NCBI GenBank assembly: GCA_023374045.1
Contig: CM041776.1
Location: forward strand, 116,483,793-116,547,792
Reading direction: 5' to 3'
Origin: Limonium bicolor
Taxonomy: Eukaryota > Streptophyta > Magnoliopsida > Caryophyllales > Plumbaginaceae
DNA: 64,000 nucleotides
The notes below the pieces were generated by a model. It did not search any database. It was not told the origin of the DNA and was given only the letters and a program-made list of their open reading frames with translations. Shown in pieces: positions 23,530 to 35,409 of the stretch (position 1 is the first letter of the stretch; each line of letters begins with the position of its first letter). A program made the translations under genes and the position numbers.

Positions 23530-23825
23530 GTATGGGCCGACCGACCCATCGACCGACCCAACCCCTGGATCGGTCCATTCCAGTAACATTCGGGTTCACT
23601 GATTTTTGCCTGACCGACCGACGCCTACTTCGACCGACCCAAAGTCCTCTGGGTCGGTCCGTTCCTGAAACATTTTGATTCAGTGTTTTTAGCCCGACCG
23701 ACCCACCGACCTACCGAACCCCTTTCGATCGGTCGATTCCAGAAACATTCCCGTTGCCTTAACACTGTCCGACCGACCCAGCCATGGTCGGTCCCCTGGG
23801 TCGGTCGACTGCAGAAACTTCCCAA
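23530..23825. repeat. GGTCGGTC/GACCGACC hairpin cluster in LTR E
   Basis: Four units combine GACCGACCCA-type and GGGTCGGTC-type arms with TTCCAGAAACATT-like spacers. This is the same architecture as in LTRs A, B and D. Confidence 0.8.
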
Positions 23826-25004
23826 ACATTGTCAAACTTTCTCCAAACTTTCCCTCAAGCCTCCTAATGTGTTTTAACACCATTTGGCACACTTAAACCT
23901 TCATATAATATCCACCAAACTCTTTTCCCAATTCACTTCTAATCTCCTCAAACAATTACTCATTTACATACCAAATTCTTAACACTTGTAATGTTTTTCC
24001 TTAAGTTTCTAAGTGGTAATTTTATACCTATTACATCTACTAACCAAAGTGTTCTCCACCACATAATAACTTCTCCAAAGCATTATTTTGCATCCCTATC
24101 ACTCCTCTTTCATAAACTTCCTAAGTCTTCTTCACAAGTTCATTCTTATCCCTTACAATACATTATTTTCCCTTGTTTTCTAAAACTTGCAAAAGTCTTA
24201 AATACTTCACATAACATAACTTTGGTGTGTTTAAAACACCCATTTGATCTCTAAATCTTCGAAGACCATTCCTAGGTCATCCTAGGACTCATGAACTCCT
24301 TAATTCACTTCCTTTCATCAATTTAACATTTAAATAATTCCTAGTACAACCTAGGTCACCAAACTTCATTTAACCTCCTAAAACTCCTTGTTTACTCACC
24401 AAATTTTGACATAGCTTCTCTTGTATCACCTTACACCAAAACACATAGTTTTTTCAACTTCTATACAATCCAAGAACACTCAATCCCTTAATACACATCC
24501 TTACACACAAACATATGGTTTTTCCCATCCTTTAACCATCAAAGACATTCATCTTCACAAGGAAGGTTCTTCACACACAACTAAGCCTTAGATCACACTA
24601 CAACACAATATAGTGCATAAACTTAAATTGCTTGACACTTAGGCCCTTAAATTGCATTAATCTTAAACACTGAATTTCCACGTTTAAATGCCTTCAACCT
24701 ACAAATACACACAACATCACATATGCCCTTAATAACCTCCTTGTGGGTATTTACTAACTCATTTCCCTTTGGCTCTTTAGGTTGTTTATGAACCAATTAT
24801 AGCTCAATTTCCTAAGGCACAAAACTAGATTAAGAGAGGTCATTTACCTCTTTATTTTCCAAGCTTCCTCACTTGTTTTCTCTTGTTCTCTCTTGATTGA
24901 AAATCGGCAAGGAGCTTTTATCACTTGTCAATCTTCTAACTAATACACACATATATGGGTAATGAGCATCAAGTTTTATACTTTAACTCATGATTAAACC
25001 CTAG

Positions 25005-27035
25005 TGTGAGCCTCGATTTTAAACCCTATCCTATGTTGATTAAATTTATTGGGATCTAGTCGGGTTTTAGGTCCACTTATAACCTAAGATTAATAACTAT
25101 GTCATAAAACAATAATTATTAAAACCTAAGCTAGCTCACTAGAACCTATTATGAGTCGCCACCTAATTTTTACCTAGATCAAATTAGGAAAGGAGAGTTC
25201 AGGTTCGGGGGCTTGATATTCGACTTAATTAGGGTTCAATTACTTTCATTACCCCTAGAAGTCGTTTTTCCTCTACTTGGTTTAATTACGGCTTATTACG
25301 AGTCGTTTTAACCTAAATGCGCGAGCTTCTGTTTTTTTGTGTTTTTTAGCATTTTTTGACATAAAATTAAAATATAATTAAAGATTCCTAAACTAGGGTT
25401 TCGGAGGCAGAATTAGGTCAAATTTTGTTTCCGTCCGTGGCTACGGACCTAATGTCCGAAACCACGGACCCTAGTTAACCTATGTGAACATAAAAGTCGA
25501 ATTAAAAAGAAAACAAAATTTTGCAAGGTCCGGGGGCCATGGACAGGATGTCCGTGGGCCCGGACATTAATTTAGAAAACCTAAATTTTGAGAATTTTGA
25601 AATACCGCCACCGTCCGGGGGCGTTCGGGCTTACGGACAAGGTGTCCGGGACCCCGGACATAGCGTCCGTGGGTGCGGACCGCCCTCGGACGGCGGCGTT
25701 TGGGATGTTCCCGATGGTGTTTTGAGCTCAAATTTTATGGGTGTGTAGCCTGAAAGATGTACAAGATGTTAGTGATTGAAAGTTTTCAATTTGAAATCGA
25801 ATTAAATGCGAAACTTAACGAACAAGTTAGAAGGCAGAAACACAAACAAACCTTAATTCAGAAGCAAGGAAAAATCAATTCGGTTAGCAATTTTAACCAG
25901 AAGTGTATTTAGACCAGAAGGGTTAGAGAATTTGGTTTTTACCCTGTTTTGATTTCGAAAATTTGTTGTTCCTTCACGTCGGGAATCTCTGAAAGCTTCG
26001 TTGGTGGCCGATCCGGTTCGACTTTGACCTGAGCTTCTGACCTTTCTTCCTTGTGTTTTTAAGCACGTTTTGGTTCTGTATTTGTGGTGTTTTGATGCTT
26101 GGAAGTTCAATGGGAGAAGAAAGAATGGTTTTTGGTGATTTTGGGATGATTTGGTAGAGTTTCGGTATTGGGAGTGTTGAAAACGTGGGAGGCAAGTAGA
26201 CGGCTGTGTTCTCTGACTATGGGAATGTTCTCTCTGCCCTAGGTTTTTTTGGAAGGTCCTTTTATAGAAAGAGCAAGGCCATGTTGATAGAACAAGATTT
26301 TATCTAAAACCCTGATTTTGTGCTCTAAGGGAATCTGATTTTTTAAAATATGTTGCAGGCCGATAAAAATTATGGAATTTTAACTGAAGGTAAAGGATGA
26401 TTTTTAAGAATTTTGAGAGTTTGAATCGGGTTATTTTAATAAATAACCTATTAGATAAAAATCTCACAATCTGGAATCTCCCATAATTAATAACTTATTA
26501 TTGGAAAGTCGAAATAACGAAATTCCAACGGAATTAGTCTCTAATAATCATCCTCTATCTTGTGTTAAAATTTCATGACGTTTTGTTTTGATTTCGGTAT
26601 TTTCCATAGGAGAGAGAAAATTGCAAAAATGATTGAATTTCTCTTATAAATTTTGGGTTAAGGTTCCAAATAAAATAATTTCAGGTTTATGACTGTATGT
26701 AGTCATGCTAACCATGTGACAATTTTATTTTAATTTTGGAAACCTTTTATTATTTCTATTTTGAGGTTATTCATGTGTTAATTAAAGAAATTAGCTTATA
26801 ATATGAATTAAAAGCTAAATTTCCAGAATAAATATTATCAGAAAATCATGAAATACATTTCATAATGACTATGATATTCGGAAGTGTTTAGAGATAATAA
26901 ACAAGTCATATGAAAATAGAAAATCCCGATAATGTCCTTGGATAATCCCGCCTTGGTGCTTTTTGACCCCTTTTGCCCTTTGTAACACGTATGCCTTAGA
27001 GACTACTCCGGGGGGTTGAAATTTTGGGTATAAGA
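25005..27035 (-). repeat. G2 3' LTR (left copy)
   Basis: 2031 bp, pairs with 31677-33642. The terminal CA is mutated (TATAAGA where G1 has TATAACA). It contains the CCGTGG/CCACGGAC inverted-repeat cluster at about 25430-25690. The PPT complement GATTGCCCCCCGTCAAC follows. Confidence 0.86.
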
Positions 27036-27139
27036 GATTGCCCCCCGTCAACTAGGCTTTGTAATGAAGATGAAAAGACTAGTTGATGCCTGAGTGACAC
27101 CCCAAAATTTTGGGATCTTAAAAGACCCTGTATGTGGAT

Positions 27140-27430
27140 TGTGTCGAGCTGTTCTAAGGCGCTGACTACCTAAAAACGAAATGACGAAGTAAATGTCAAG
27201 CGATTCTAAGGCGTTGACTACCTAAAAATGAAATGACGAAGTAAATGTCAAGCGATTCTAAGGTGTTGACTGCCTAAAAATGAGAAACAAAAATGAAATA
27301 ATGCCAAACGGTTCTAAGGCGTTGACTACCTATAAGCGAAGATGAAGTTATGTCGAGCTATTCGAAGGCGTCGACTACCTAAACTGAATGAAAAGATGTC
27401 AAGCTATTCTAAGGCGTTGACTACCTGAAG
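27140..27430. repeat. G2 tandem array 1
   Basis: About six diverged copies of the TCAAGC(T/G)ATTCTAAGGCGTTGAC unit, corresponding to array 1 of G1. Confidence 0.82.
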
Positions 27431-27477
27431 ATGATGAAAATGAAAAAATATGTAGATGCAGGAATGCTGATATGCTA

Positions 27478-27572
27478 GTGATGCTTATTATGTTGATGAT
27501 GTTGATGATGCTGATGTTGATGATGCTGATGCTGATGATGCAGATGATGCGGATGATGCGGATGATGCTCGG
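27478..27572. repeat. GATGAT(G/C) trinucleotide microsatellite in G2
   Basis: GATGATGCTGATGTTGATG-type run, corresponding to 10812-10905 of G1. Confidence 0.8.
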
Positions 27573-27799
27573 ATGCTTCTGGGGACCGAACCCGTGCCAA
27601 TGCTCCTAGCTGGACCCAATGTGGACTTATTGCCATCGCCCCCCAAGCCGGTGTGCAGGGATAACTCCTGGTAAAAACCCTGGGGACTTATTGCCTTTGC
27701 CCACCATTCGTTGATCCCAAAAATAAGTTGACATCGCAAAAGGAGGACTTATTGCCATCACCTCGCCAACTTTTGTCGCCAGGTCTTGTGACGCGCCTG

Positions 27800-28110
27800 G
27801 ATAATGCAACTAGGTCTTATGACGAGCCTATATGAATGAGATGAATGCAATGTGTTTGATGAGAGTGGGTAAGCTAAAGGGTCTTACTACGAGCCTAAAG
27901 GAATGCAGCTAGGTCTTATGACGAGCCTAAAGGATGGTTCTAGGTCTTATGACGAGCCTAAAGATTGGATCTAGGTCTTATGATGAGCCTAGGTCTTATA
28001 ACGAGCCTAAGGATGGATCTAGGTCTTATGACGAGCCTAAAGGTTGGATATAGGTCTTATGACGAGCCTAAAGGTTGGATCTAGGTCTTATGACGAGCCT
28101 AAAGGTTGGA
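27800..28110. repeat. G2 tandem array 2 (TAGGTCTTATGACGAGCCTA)
   Basis: About nine copies with the same core as G1 array 2 but fewer in number, so copy number has changed between the two elements. Confidence 0.85.
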
Positions 28111-28174
28111 TCTAAGTGAAAATGTGTTAGGTGCATGATGAATGTAGAAGGACTAAGGCTTATAGCAAACCTGG

Positions 28175-28415
28175 AGATGGTAAGGCTCATGACGGGCCTG
28201 TGGGTGTTTAAATGTGAAGGAAGGGCTTAGGACGGGCCTGAGGATGTTTGAAAGTGGAGGAAGGGCTTAGGACGAGCCTGTGGATATTTGAATGTGGAGG
28301 AAGGGCTTAGGACGGGCCTGTGGATATTTGAATGTGGAGGTAGGGCTTAGGACGGGCCTGTGGATATTTGAATGTGGAGGAAGGGCTTAGGACGGGCCTG
28401 TGGATATTTGAATGA
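28175..28415. repeat. G2 tandem array 3 (AGGGCTTAGGACGGGCCTG)
   Basis: About six copies of a unit of about 40 bp (GTGGATATTTGAATGTGGAGG spacer type), homologous to G1 array 3. Confidence 0.85.
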
Positions 28416-29749
28416 GAGGGTTTTAAAACCTTTGGGTTTCGGGTTTTTGGGCCTCCATCGGTGTCGTTGTTGCAATTGTTGGGACCAACAATTGCCCCCA
28501 GTATTTTTCCTTGAGGTGATCTGAGTTTTCAGGGCTTCATTGCAATCGAACGGAACGATCGATTGCCCCCAGTATTTTCTTTGATTAATTGCGCAAGAAC
28601 AAATCTCATCCTCACAAGGTCAAGGTTTATTTTGGTGTGGTGCCTTCTATCCTACACTCAAAGTGTTTGATGTTTGCACTCGTGCCCTCCTTTTGGTCAA
28701 GACATCTCAACCACTGAATTTGACATTTGTTAGATTTACCGTTCAACCTGTTACTTTCACGTGATTGGATACACAACTACTAAGTCAGTCTTTTAAGCTT
28801 ATAACGTGGCTATGAGGTGTGATGAAAGACAAAGGGATGATGGAGGAATGTTTAGGATATGTGGGCCATAAGGGTGACCAAAGCTGCAACTTGCACCTTC
28901 TCCCGGCCTTGCTTTCTTTGTCTTGAAGTCGTTCGGCTACTTCGTGATGACTTCCCTTATGAGCTTGGAACTCTGGATTTTCAGGTTGCACCTTCTCTTT
29001 TTTTTTTCTGATTTTGGATTACTTCGAGGTGTTTCAGGTTTGCCTTCCTTTGAATCTCTTTTCCTTCGGGGTTCTTGTGTTTCCCGGTTTTGAACTTTGA
29101 GAGCTGTTTTTTGATGTTAGCTCATTTGGATCCTGTGCCACTTTGGGGCCATTTACGGATTGTTTCGTCATGCTGGTGGCAGTTTGCTTCTTCAGACTTG
29201 TGAAGTTGCTGTTCGGAAGTCGGGCTCCTTGCTTCCTTTGGTCACCGGGTCGGTTATTCATCACTGGCTGGCTCGTTTGTTGAGTTTGTAGTGTTGTAAA
29301 AGAGGATGTACACGAAAAGCTCAGCGGGGGTGCCTAGGGTTAATGTCAGGGTTCACAAGCTTTTTGGCTGTGTGGTGCTGTACCTAGGTGCTTCGTCATC
29401 CCTAATAGTTGTGTATTCGTTCTTTGTTACTTTTCATAGGTTTAAGCGTAAATTTACAAATTATCTCCTTCGGTTGGAGTCATGCCGTTTACCTTACCTT
29501 TGAATGTAATCTCTCTGGAGCCATGTAAAAATGACATGCTCTTTCACTCATGGTTTTACCACTCAAGGCACCCTCGCAAAATGTTCACTCAGAGACTTGT
29601 TCGCGTGCTTTAAACTAATGAAAGAAACGTTATCGACCCTTAACTCAGATTGCCCCCAGTATTGTTTTGGGGTCTTTTGACAAGCCTTTTGAATACCCAG
29701 GTTATTTGTTGGAGGTGGCTATATGTGTGGTGGTACATGGCGATGAAGT

Positions 29750-31180
29750 CTTGTTGTTTTGGTGGAGTATGTAGTGATGAAAGTAAAACATGGCAGTGGG
29801 ATGCTTTCAGTGTACGGTGAAATTTTCCATTGAGAGGTGATGAGTGGTGGAAGCCAACAAGGTGGTGAGATATTCCTTGCACAAGAATGAGTTTCATGTG
29901 GAGAGGGGAGTGTGGTGAGACACATAGGATGTATGTGATGAAGGTAGTGGATGTGGGTGAAATGACGTGATGACTTATTTATTTTTTGGTGTTCTGGTTT
30001 TGTGAATAAATGCACAAAAAATAATGAAAATGGAACTATGCTCTAATTCATGAATGGAAAGACAACATAAAAAATTGTAATCTTAAGAAAACTACCTAAA
30101 ATGATAAAGGAATCTAGCTACCATAAAAGTTGGGAGAACGACTGGGAAAAGAAAACTACCAAATCGAGAAAACTTCTAAAATAGTGATGTTGGGCTGTCT
30201 GATGCCAACATACTGAAGACTCGAGCTCTGGACCGTCGGGACGTCATTGAGATGACCGTGATTGTCTTCCTTCTGAACTTCGAATAGGCCTCATAAAATG
30301 ATTGAACTAGGAATGCCTATGAGTCATGTAGGAGGAACCCGGGTCTGAATCTTTTCCAAGCTGCGAGTGAAGTGCATGAGCTAGAGTGACTCCTAGGATA
30401 GAACAGATTTGCGCCTGAATACCCTTAATCTAGAAGTGAAGCAAACGGGCTGAAGGAGGCCACACGAACCGTGAATGGGCCACTGGGCCGAGAGGGAAAG
30501 CCTTGAAGTCTGAGATTCGTTTGATGTTCCTGTCGGGCCTTGACGCTAGAAACTGGAATGAATGAGTTATGTAACCTATCTTGGATTCAAATGTTTTGTG
30601 CTATGGGCCAAACTTCTAGATTGAGAGCGAAGCTTATGGGCCAAAACTATGAATTGGTCTACGGGCCCCAAATAGAATGAGTCATGAGTGTGGTATTTGG
30701 GCCAGAATGATTGCTGAACAAAACCCTAGGTTGGAATTTGGACTGAAACCTGAATGAGTAGTATTGACTGAACCTGAAAGATGATGCCTAGATCTAGGAT
30801 TTTGGGCTAAAGCCCAAGTGAAGAGTTTTCCTATACTAGAATAGGCCCTGGGTCGGAAGAATTTCAGTGGAAGGCTTGGTTGGTTTACATATCTCATGGA
30901 TTACTTTTAGGTGGACTTTTATGGGCCTAGAACTAAATGGATAAACCAAATTGGGCTGAAAAAGAAACCTCCTAAGTCTAAACTTTTGGGCCGAAGCCCA
31001 CATAACTCACATGTTGAACCAAACAGAGCCTTTAGGCTGCAAACAAATAGAACTGACAATTCGGGTTGGGCTAGGTTGATGTAGGAGAAATTCCTATCAG
31101 TTTCTAGGATGGGTAGTGGGCCGATCACACAAGCAAACAAGGCCCACACAGATTCAACATGTCCTCACTAGATGTTTAAA
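29750..31180. other. G2-specific non-coding insert replacing gag, rich in TGGGCC/TGGGCT
   Basis: There is no similarity by eye to the gag region of G1 and no convincing reading frame. The right part (30470-31280) holds about 14 TGGGCY motifs on either strand (for example near 30475, 30604, 30640, 30923 and 31117), some as near-palindromes such as TTGGGCCGAAGCCCA at about 30987. TGGGCY is the plant 'site II' motif bound by TCP factors, but the match is only compositional here. Confidence 0.5.
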
Positions 31181-31654
31181 TCAAACCAGGTATGGATCGA
31201 TCCGGAGAGGTGCTTGGGGCATGGGCCCAGGTCACCACAAAGGAATAGGGCTTGCACGCTATTCTCTTTGGGCTTCCCCACTCTTTTCACATCACCTGAA
31301 GGTGTGCGTCTACGGTCGGGTCTTTGACTGACCAAACAATGGGCTAGGTAAGGGCACTGCCGGGAAAACGCTGGGGGCTAAGGCCCAGGTATTAAGGGGA
31401 TGTGGTTAGACGACATCATCCTCTTTTCCCCCGCTTATTCACATCACCTAAAAGGTGTGAGTCCCAGACAGGGGACCCTCAAACGGGTCCCGGGGTGAAA
31501 TTGGTTTGTGTGGACCCTCGCTCTCATGTGATGCGAAGGTGCAGAAAATTAAAGTGCGCACGAAAGTAAACAAACAGAGTAATAAAGCCATAAATAAACA
31601 TTTTCGAGTTAAGCCCTCTTTCTTAAAATTAAACAAGTTAAAATTAAGAATTTT

Positions 31655-31676
31655 GTCCCCAGCAGAGTCGCCAGTC
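31655..31676 (-). other. G2 primer-binding site
   Basis: On the minus strand GACTGGCGACTCTGCTGGGGAC follows the LTR end, identical to the G1 site. Confidence 0.8.
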
Positions 31677-33642
31677 TGTGAGCCTCGATTTTAAACCCTA
31701 TCCTATGTTGATTAAATTGATTGGGATCTAGTCGGGTTTTAGGTCCACTTATAACCTAAGATTAATAACTATGTCATAAAACAATAATTATTAAAACCTA
31801 AGCTAGCTCACTGGAACCTATTATGAGTCGCCACCTAATTTTTACCTAGATCAAATTAGGAAAGGAGAGTTCGGGTTCGGGGCTTGATATTCGACTTAAT
31901 TAGGGTTCAATTACTTTCATTACCCCTAGAAGTCGTTTTTCCTCTACTTGTTTAATTACGGCTTATTCGAGTCGTTTTAACCTAAATGCGCGAGCTTCTG
32001 TTTTTTTTGTTTTTTAGCATTTTTTGACAGAAAATTAAAATAAAATTAAAGATTCCTAAACTAGGGTTTCGAGGCAGAATTAGGTCAAATTTTGTTTCCG
32101 TCCGTGGCTACGGACCTAATGTCCGAACCCACGGACCCTAGTTAACCTATGTGAACATAAAAGTCGAATTAAACAGAAAACAAATTTTGCAAGGTCCGGG
32201 GCCACGGACAGGATGTCCGTGGGCCCGGACATTATTTTAGAAAACCTAAATTTGAAAATTTTGAAATACCGCCACCGTCCGGGGGCGTCCGGGCTTACGG
32301 ACAAGGCGTCCGGGACCCCGGACATAGCGTCCGTGGGTGCGGACCGCCCTCGGACGGCGGCGTTTGGGATGTTCCCGACGGTGTTTTGAGCTCAAATTTT
32401 ATGGGTGTGTAGCCTGAAAGATGTACAAGACGTTAGTGATTGAAAGTTTTCAATTTGAAATCGAATTTAATGCGAAACTTAACGAAGAAGTTAGAAGGCA
32501 GAAACACAAACAAACCTTAATTCAGAAGCAAGGAAATATCAATTCGCTTAGCAATTTTAACCAGAAGTGTATTTAGACCAGAAGGGTTAGAGAATTTGGT
32601 TTTTACCCTGTTTTGATTTCGAAAATTTGTTGTTCCTTCACGTCGGGAATCTCTGAAAGCTTCGTTGGTGTCCGATCCGGTATTTGTGGTGTTTTGATGC
32701 TTGGAAGTTCAATGGGAGAAGAAAGAATGTGTTTTTGGTGATTTTGGGATGATTTTGGTAGAGTTTCGGTATTGGGAGTGTTGAAAACGTGGGAGGCAAG
32801 TAGACGGCTGTGTTCTCTGACTATGGGAATGTTCTCCTCTGCCCTAGGTCTTTTTTGGAAGGTCCTTTTATAGAAAGAGCAAGGCCATGTTGATAGAACA
32901 AGATTTTTATCTAAAACCCTGATTTTGTGCTCTAAGGGAATCTGATTTTTTAAAATATGTTGCAGGCCGATAAAAATTATGGAATTTTAACTGAAGGTAA
33001 AGGATGATTTTTAAGAATTTTGAGAGTTTGAATCGGGTTATTTTGATAAATAACCTATTAGATAAAAATCTCTCAATCTGGAATATCCCATAATTCATAA
33101 CTTATTATTGGAAAGTCGAAATAACAAAATTCCAACGGAATTAGTCTCTAATAATCATCCTCTATCTTGTGTTAAAATTTCATGACGTTTTGTTTTGATT
33201 TCGGTATTTTCCATAGGAGAGAGAAAATTGCAAAAATGATTGAATTTCTCTTTTAAATTTTGGGTTAAGGTTCCAAATAAAATAATTTCAGGTTTATGAC
33301 TGTATGTAGTCATGCTAACCATGTGACAATTTTATTTAATTTTGGAAACCTTTTATTATTTCTATTTTGAGGTTATTTCATGTGTTAATTAAAGAAATTA
33401 GCTTATAATATGAATTAAAAGCTAAATTTCCAGAATAAATATTATCAGAAAATCATGAAATACCTTTCATAATGACTATGATATTCGGAAGTGTTTGGAG
33501 ATAATAAACAAGTCATATGAAAATAGAAAATCCCGATAATGTCCTTGGATAATCCCGCCTTGGTGCTTTTTGACCCCTTTTGCCCTTTGTAACACGTATG
33601 CCTTAGAGACTACTCCGGGGGGTTGAAATTTTGGGTATAACA
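31677..33642 (-). repeat. G2 5' LTR (right copy)
   Basis: 1966 bp, TGTGAGCC...TATAACA. Compared with the left LTR it has a deletion of some tens of bases near 32680 and otherwise matches closely, with few substitutions. Confidence 0.86.
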
Positions 33643-34962
33643 CCTAGATTTACATAAGTGTTCTAAACCACTAAAATGGAAGTTTACCTTGGAATTTGAA
33701 AGAGAACTTGATTAAGAAGCAAGAGAGGACTCAGCCTAGCCCTTTGAAGATTGAATCAAGCTAAATGAAGAGCAAGATAATGCACCATTAAGAGGTGAAT
33801 TTTCGGCTAGATATGATTATGAAGGGAAGCATGGACTTTCTTTTATTTTTCCTTACATTGAAGCAAAGGAGAATGACAAGGCATGAAAATGTGAGCTCAA
33901 GCTCCTTCAATGGTGATTCTTCATGGCACCAAAATGGAGCTCTTGAAGATTTGAAAAGAGGGAAATGGAGGGCTTGGTTTAACTAAGTCAAGGGTGGTCT
34001 TAGAATTAATTTTGGAGCATTAAGCTAGAAGTTACAAGCATTCTAAGAAGGAGAATGTGTGGTTGCTGTAGCAAAACTATTTTGAGAAGGGAGGTGAAGG
34101 TTGGAGACAGTGGGAAACAAGAAGGAAAGAAGAGAATGAGGAGAGAGGTTAAGTTTGTAAGATATTTTATATATAAAGCTAATAGTACTTTACTTTATCA
34201 ATCTTCCTTCCTTAATAAACTAACAAGGGGGATGACTCACCACATATAAAATCAGCCCCCTTTTGTATATAGGATGATTTTTGGTCTTTGTTGACCATTT
34301 AATTAACTTATGTTGACTTATGTCTTAAACTAGCACTATTTGAGTACTATTCACTATTTAGTGCACATAATTGTGAAACTTTTGATTTCCCATTGACTTA
34401 GACTTCCTAATGTGATACTAAGTAGTACACATGTTGATTAAAGAGTAATGATGGGCATTTAGCCACTCCAAACCCATTTACAAGACAATTTTTCAAAAAT
34501 GTGCTTTAAGACTCCTTAAAGTACATTTTGTGTTTTAACTTGTTTTCCAGCTTGGTTTTCTTTAATAATTGATTTAACATGTTCATTAGAATGTTACTAA
34601 GTTCTATAAATGACCTTTAGGTCTTATACAAAGTTACACCAAGCCTAGAGCAAGTATTTGCTTAAATCGACTTTATGGTGTTTTCTTGTGTTTTGTTTGG
34701 TTTAAATTGTCTACCAATGTTTATTAAGGACTTAAATAGTCTTATAAAATCATATTTTTATGTTATTAAGTCTTGGCATGCTCTTTGGGTCCTAACCAAG
34801 TTCATTCCAAGCTTAGAGCATATTTCTGCTCAAACTGTCTTTATGGTACTTTATTGTTTATATTATGGTTTAATTTACTTAATAGCATTTCTAAGGCACT
34901 TTTTAGCCTTTATATACCATAATCTACTATTTAAACAACATAACAAGGTCTGGGGTATTTCA

Positions 34963-35270
34963 GAAAGAAGGACGAGTTGGGTTACACCAAGATAAGGACG
35001 AGACGACGGAATCTCTTGAACAAGGAGTGCCCGTAGTGTCTTGGTCCATTGGTGATGACGCCGTATTTTTGTATAGCGAGCAGAAGTGTGTGGACCTCGC
35101 AGAGAAATTGGTATTGAGATCAGGAGATGTCCTAATCATGGGTGAAAAATCAAGGTTGCTGTATCACGGGATCTAAAAGATCAAACTGAATACGGCACCA
35201 CCGGCAATAATCAATGCCACACACATGAAACCTAGACGCTTGAACCTTACCTTTAGGAAGTATTAATCTT
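34963..35270 (+). pseudogene. AlkB-like dioxygenase domain, C-terminal catalytic half
   Basis: This is the catalytic half of the AlkB-like domain. Seen in frame 2: GLHQDKDE with the iron ligands H (34985-34987) and D (34991-34993); VVSWSIGDDAVFLY; LRSGDVLIMG; SRLLYHGI with the third iron ligand H (35165-35167); and PRRLNLTFRKY, carrying the R-x5-R pair that holds 2-oxoglutarate (35237-35257). These spacings match E. coli AlkB and plant ALKBH1-type proteins. One stop (TAA 35174-35176) interrupts it, and the natural end appears to be TAA 35264-35266 or a splice near 35270. Chemistry known for the family: 2-oxoglutarate and O2 dependent removal of methyl groups from RNA or DNA bases. Substrate and activity of this version are unknown. 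Confidence 0.92.
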
Positions 35271-35409
35271 GTAGTATCATGTAATATATTAGTAACGTGT
35301 ATTAGAGACACGGTATGTATGATGGTTGGTTTATCAATAAAGAGTAGTGTTGATTATTAAATTCCACTTGTGTCCTACCATCATTACTTATGAACTTGTG
35401 AATCGTTAG
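35271..35409 (+). other. Candidate intron 4 or AlkB 3' untranslated region
   Basis: AT-rich, stop-filled, 139 nt. Read as an intron (TCTT|GTAGTATC...ATCGTTAG|GTTGTGG, phase 1) it would place AlkB in frame with the protease, apart from the TAA at 35264. An AATAAA at 35336-35341 suggests the alternative that the captured gene kept a 3' UTR with a poly(A) signal. The donor site is weak, so both readings remain open. Confidence 0.42.

Larger units (their letters stand above)
25005..33642 (-). mobile_element. Element G2: non-autonomous relative of G1 without gag
   Basis: It is bounded by the TSD CCTAG (25000-25004 and 33643-33647) inside solo LTR E. The LTRs (25005-27035 and 31677-33642) begin TGTGAGCC and end TATAACA or a mutated TATAAGA. 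PBS and PPT show minus sense as in G1. Internal tandem arrays, the ATTGCCCCCAGTATT motifs and the 31190-31676 leader align with G1, but the gag interval is replaced by unrelated non-coding sequence (about 29750-31180). It encodes nothing I can recognise and would need all proteins in trans. Confidence 0.87.
21608..34962 (-). mobile_element. Solo LTR E (Tekay-like, minus orientation), split by element G2
   Basis: It runs TGTAACACCCC (21608) to GGGGTATTTCA (34962) on the plus strand, i.e. TGAAATACCCC...GGGGTGTTACA on the minus strand. It is flanked by GAAAG on both sides, with no internal region, so it is a solo LTR left after LTR-LTR recombination. Without G2 it is about 4.7 kb, like LTR D (4768 bp), with which it shares many blocks (for example the segments near 34440-34600 and 61800-61990). 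Arms are 21608-25004 and 33648-34962. Antisense and sense reading frames in it are not genes. Confidence 0.9.

Noticed and set aside
21174..35270. AlkB segment as an ordinary host gene unrelated to the retrotransposon
   Set aside because: It lies between gag and protease of one element on the same strand with phase-matching junctions and no sign of its own TSD, poly(A) tail or target duplication. The host-gene reading remains possible and is covered by the test in the first finding.
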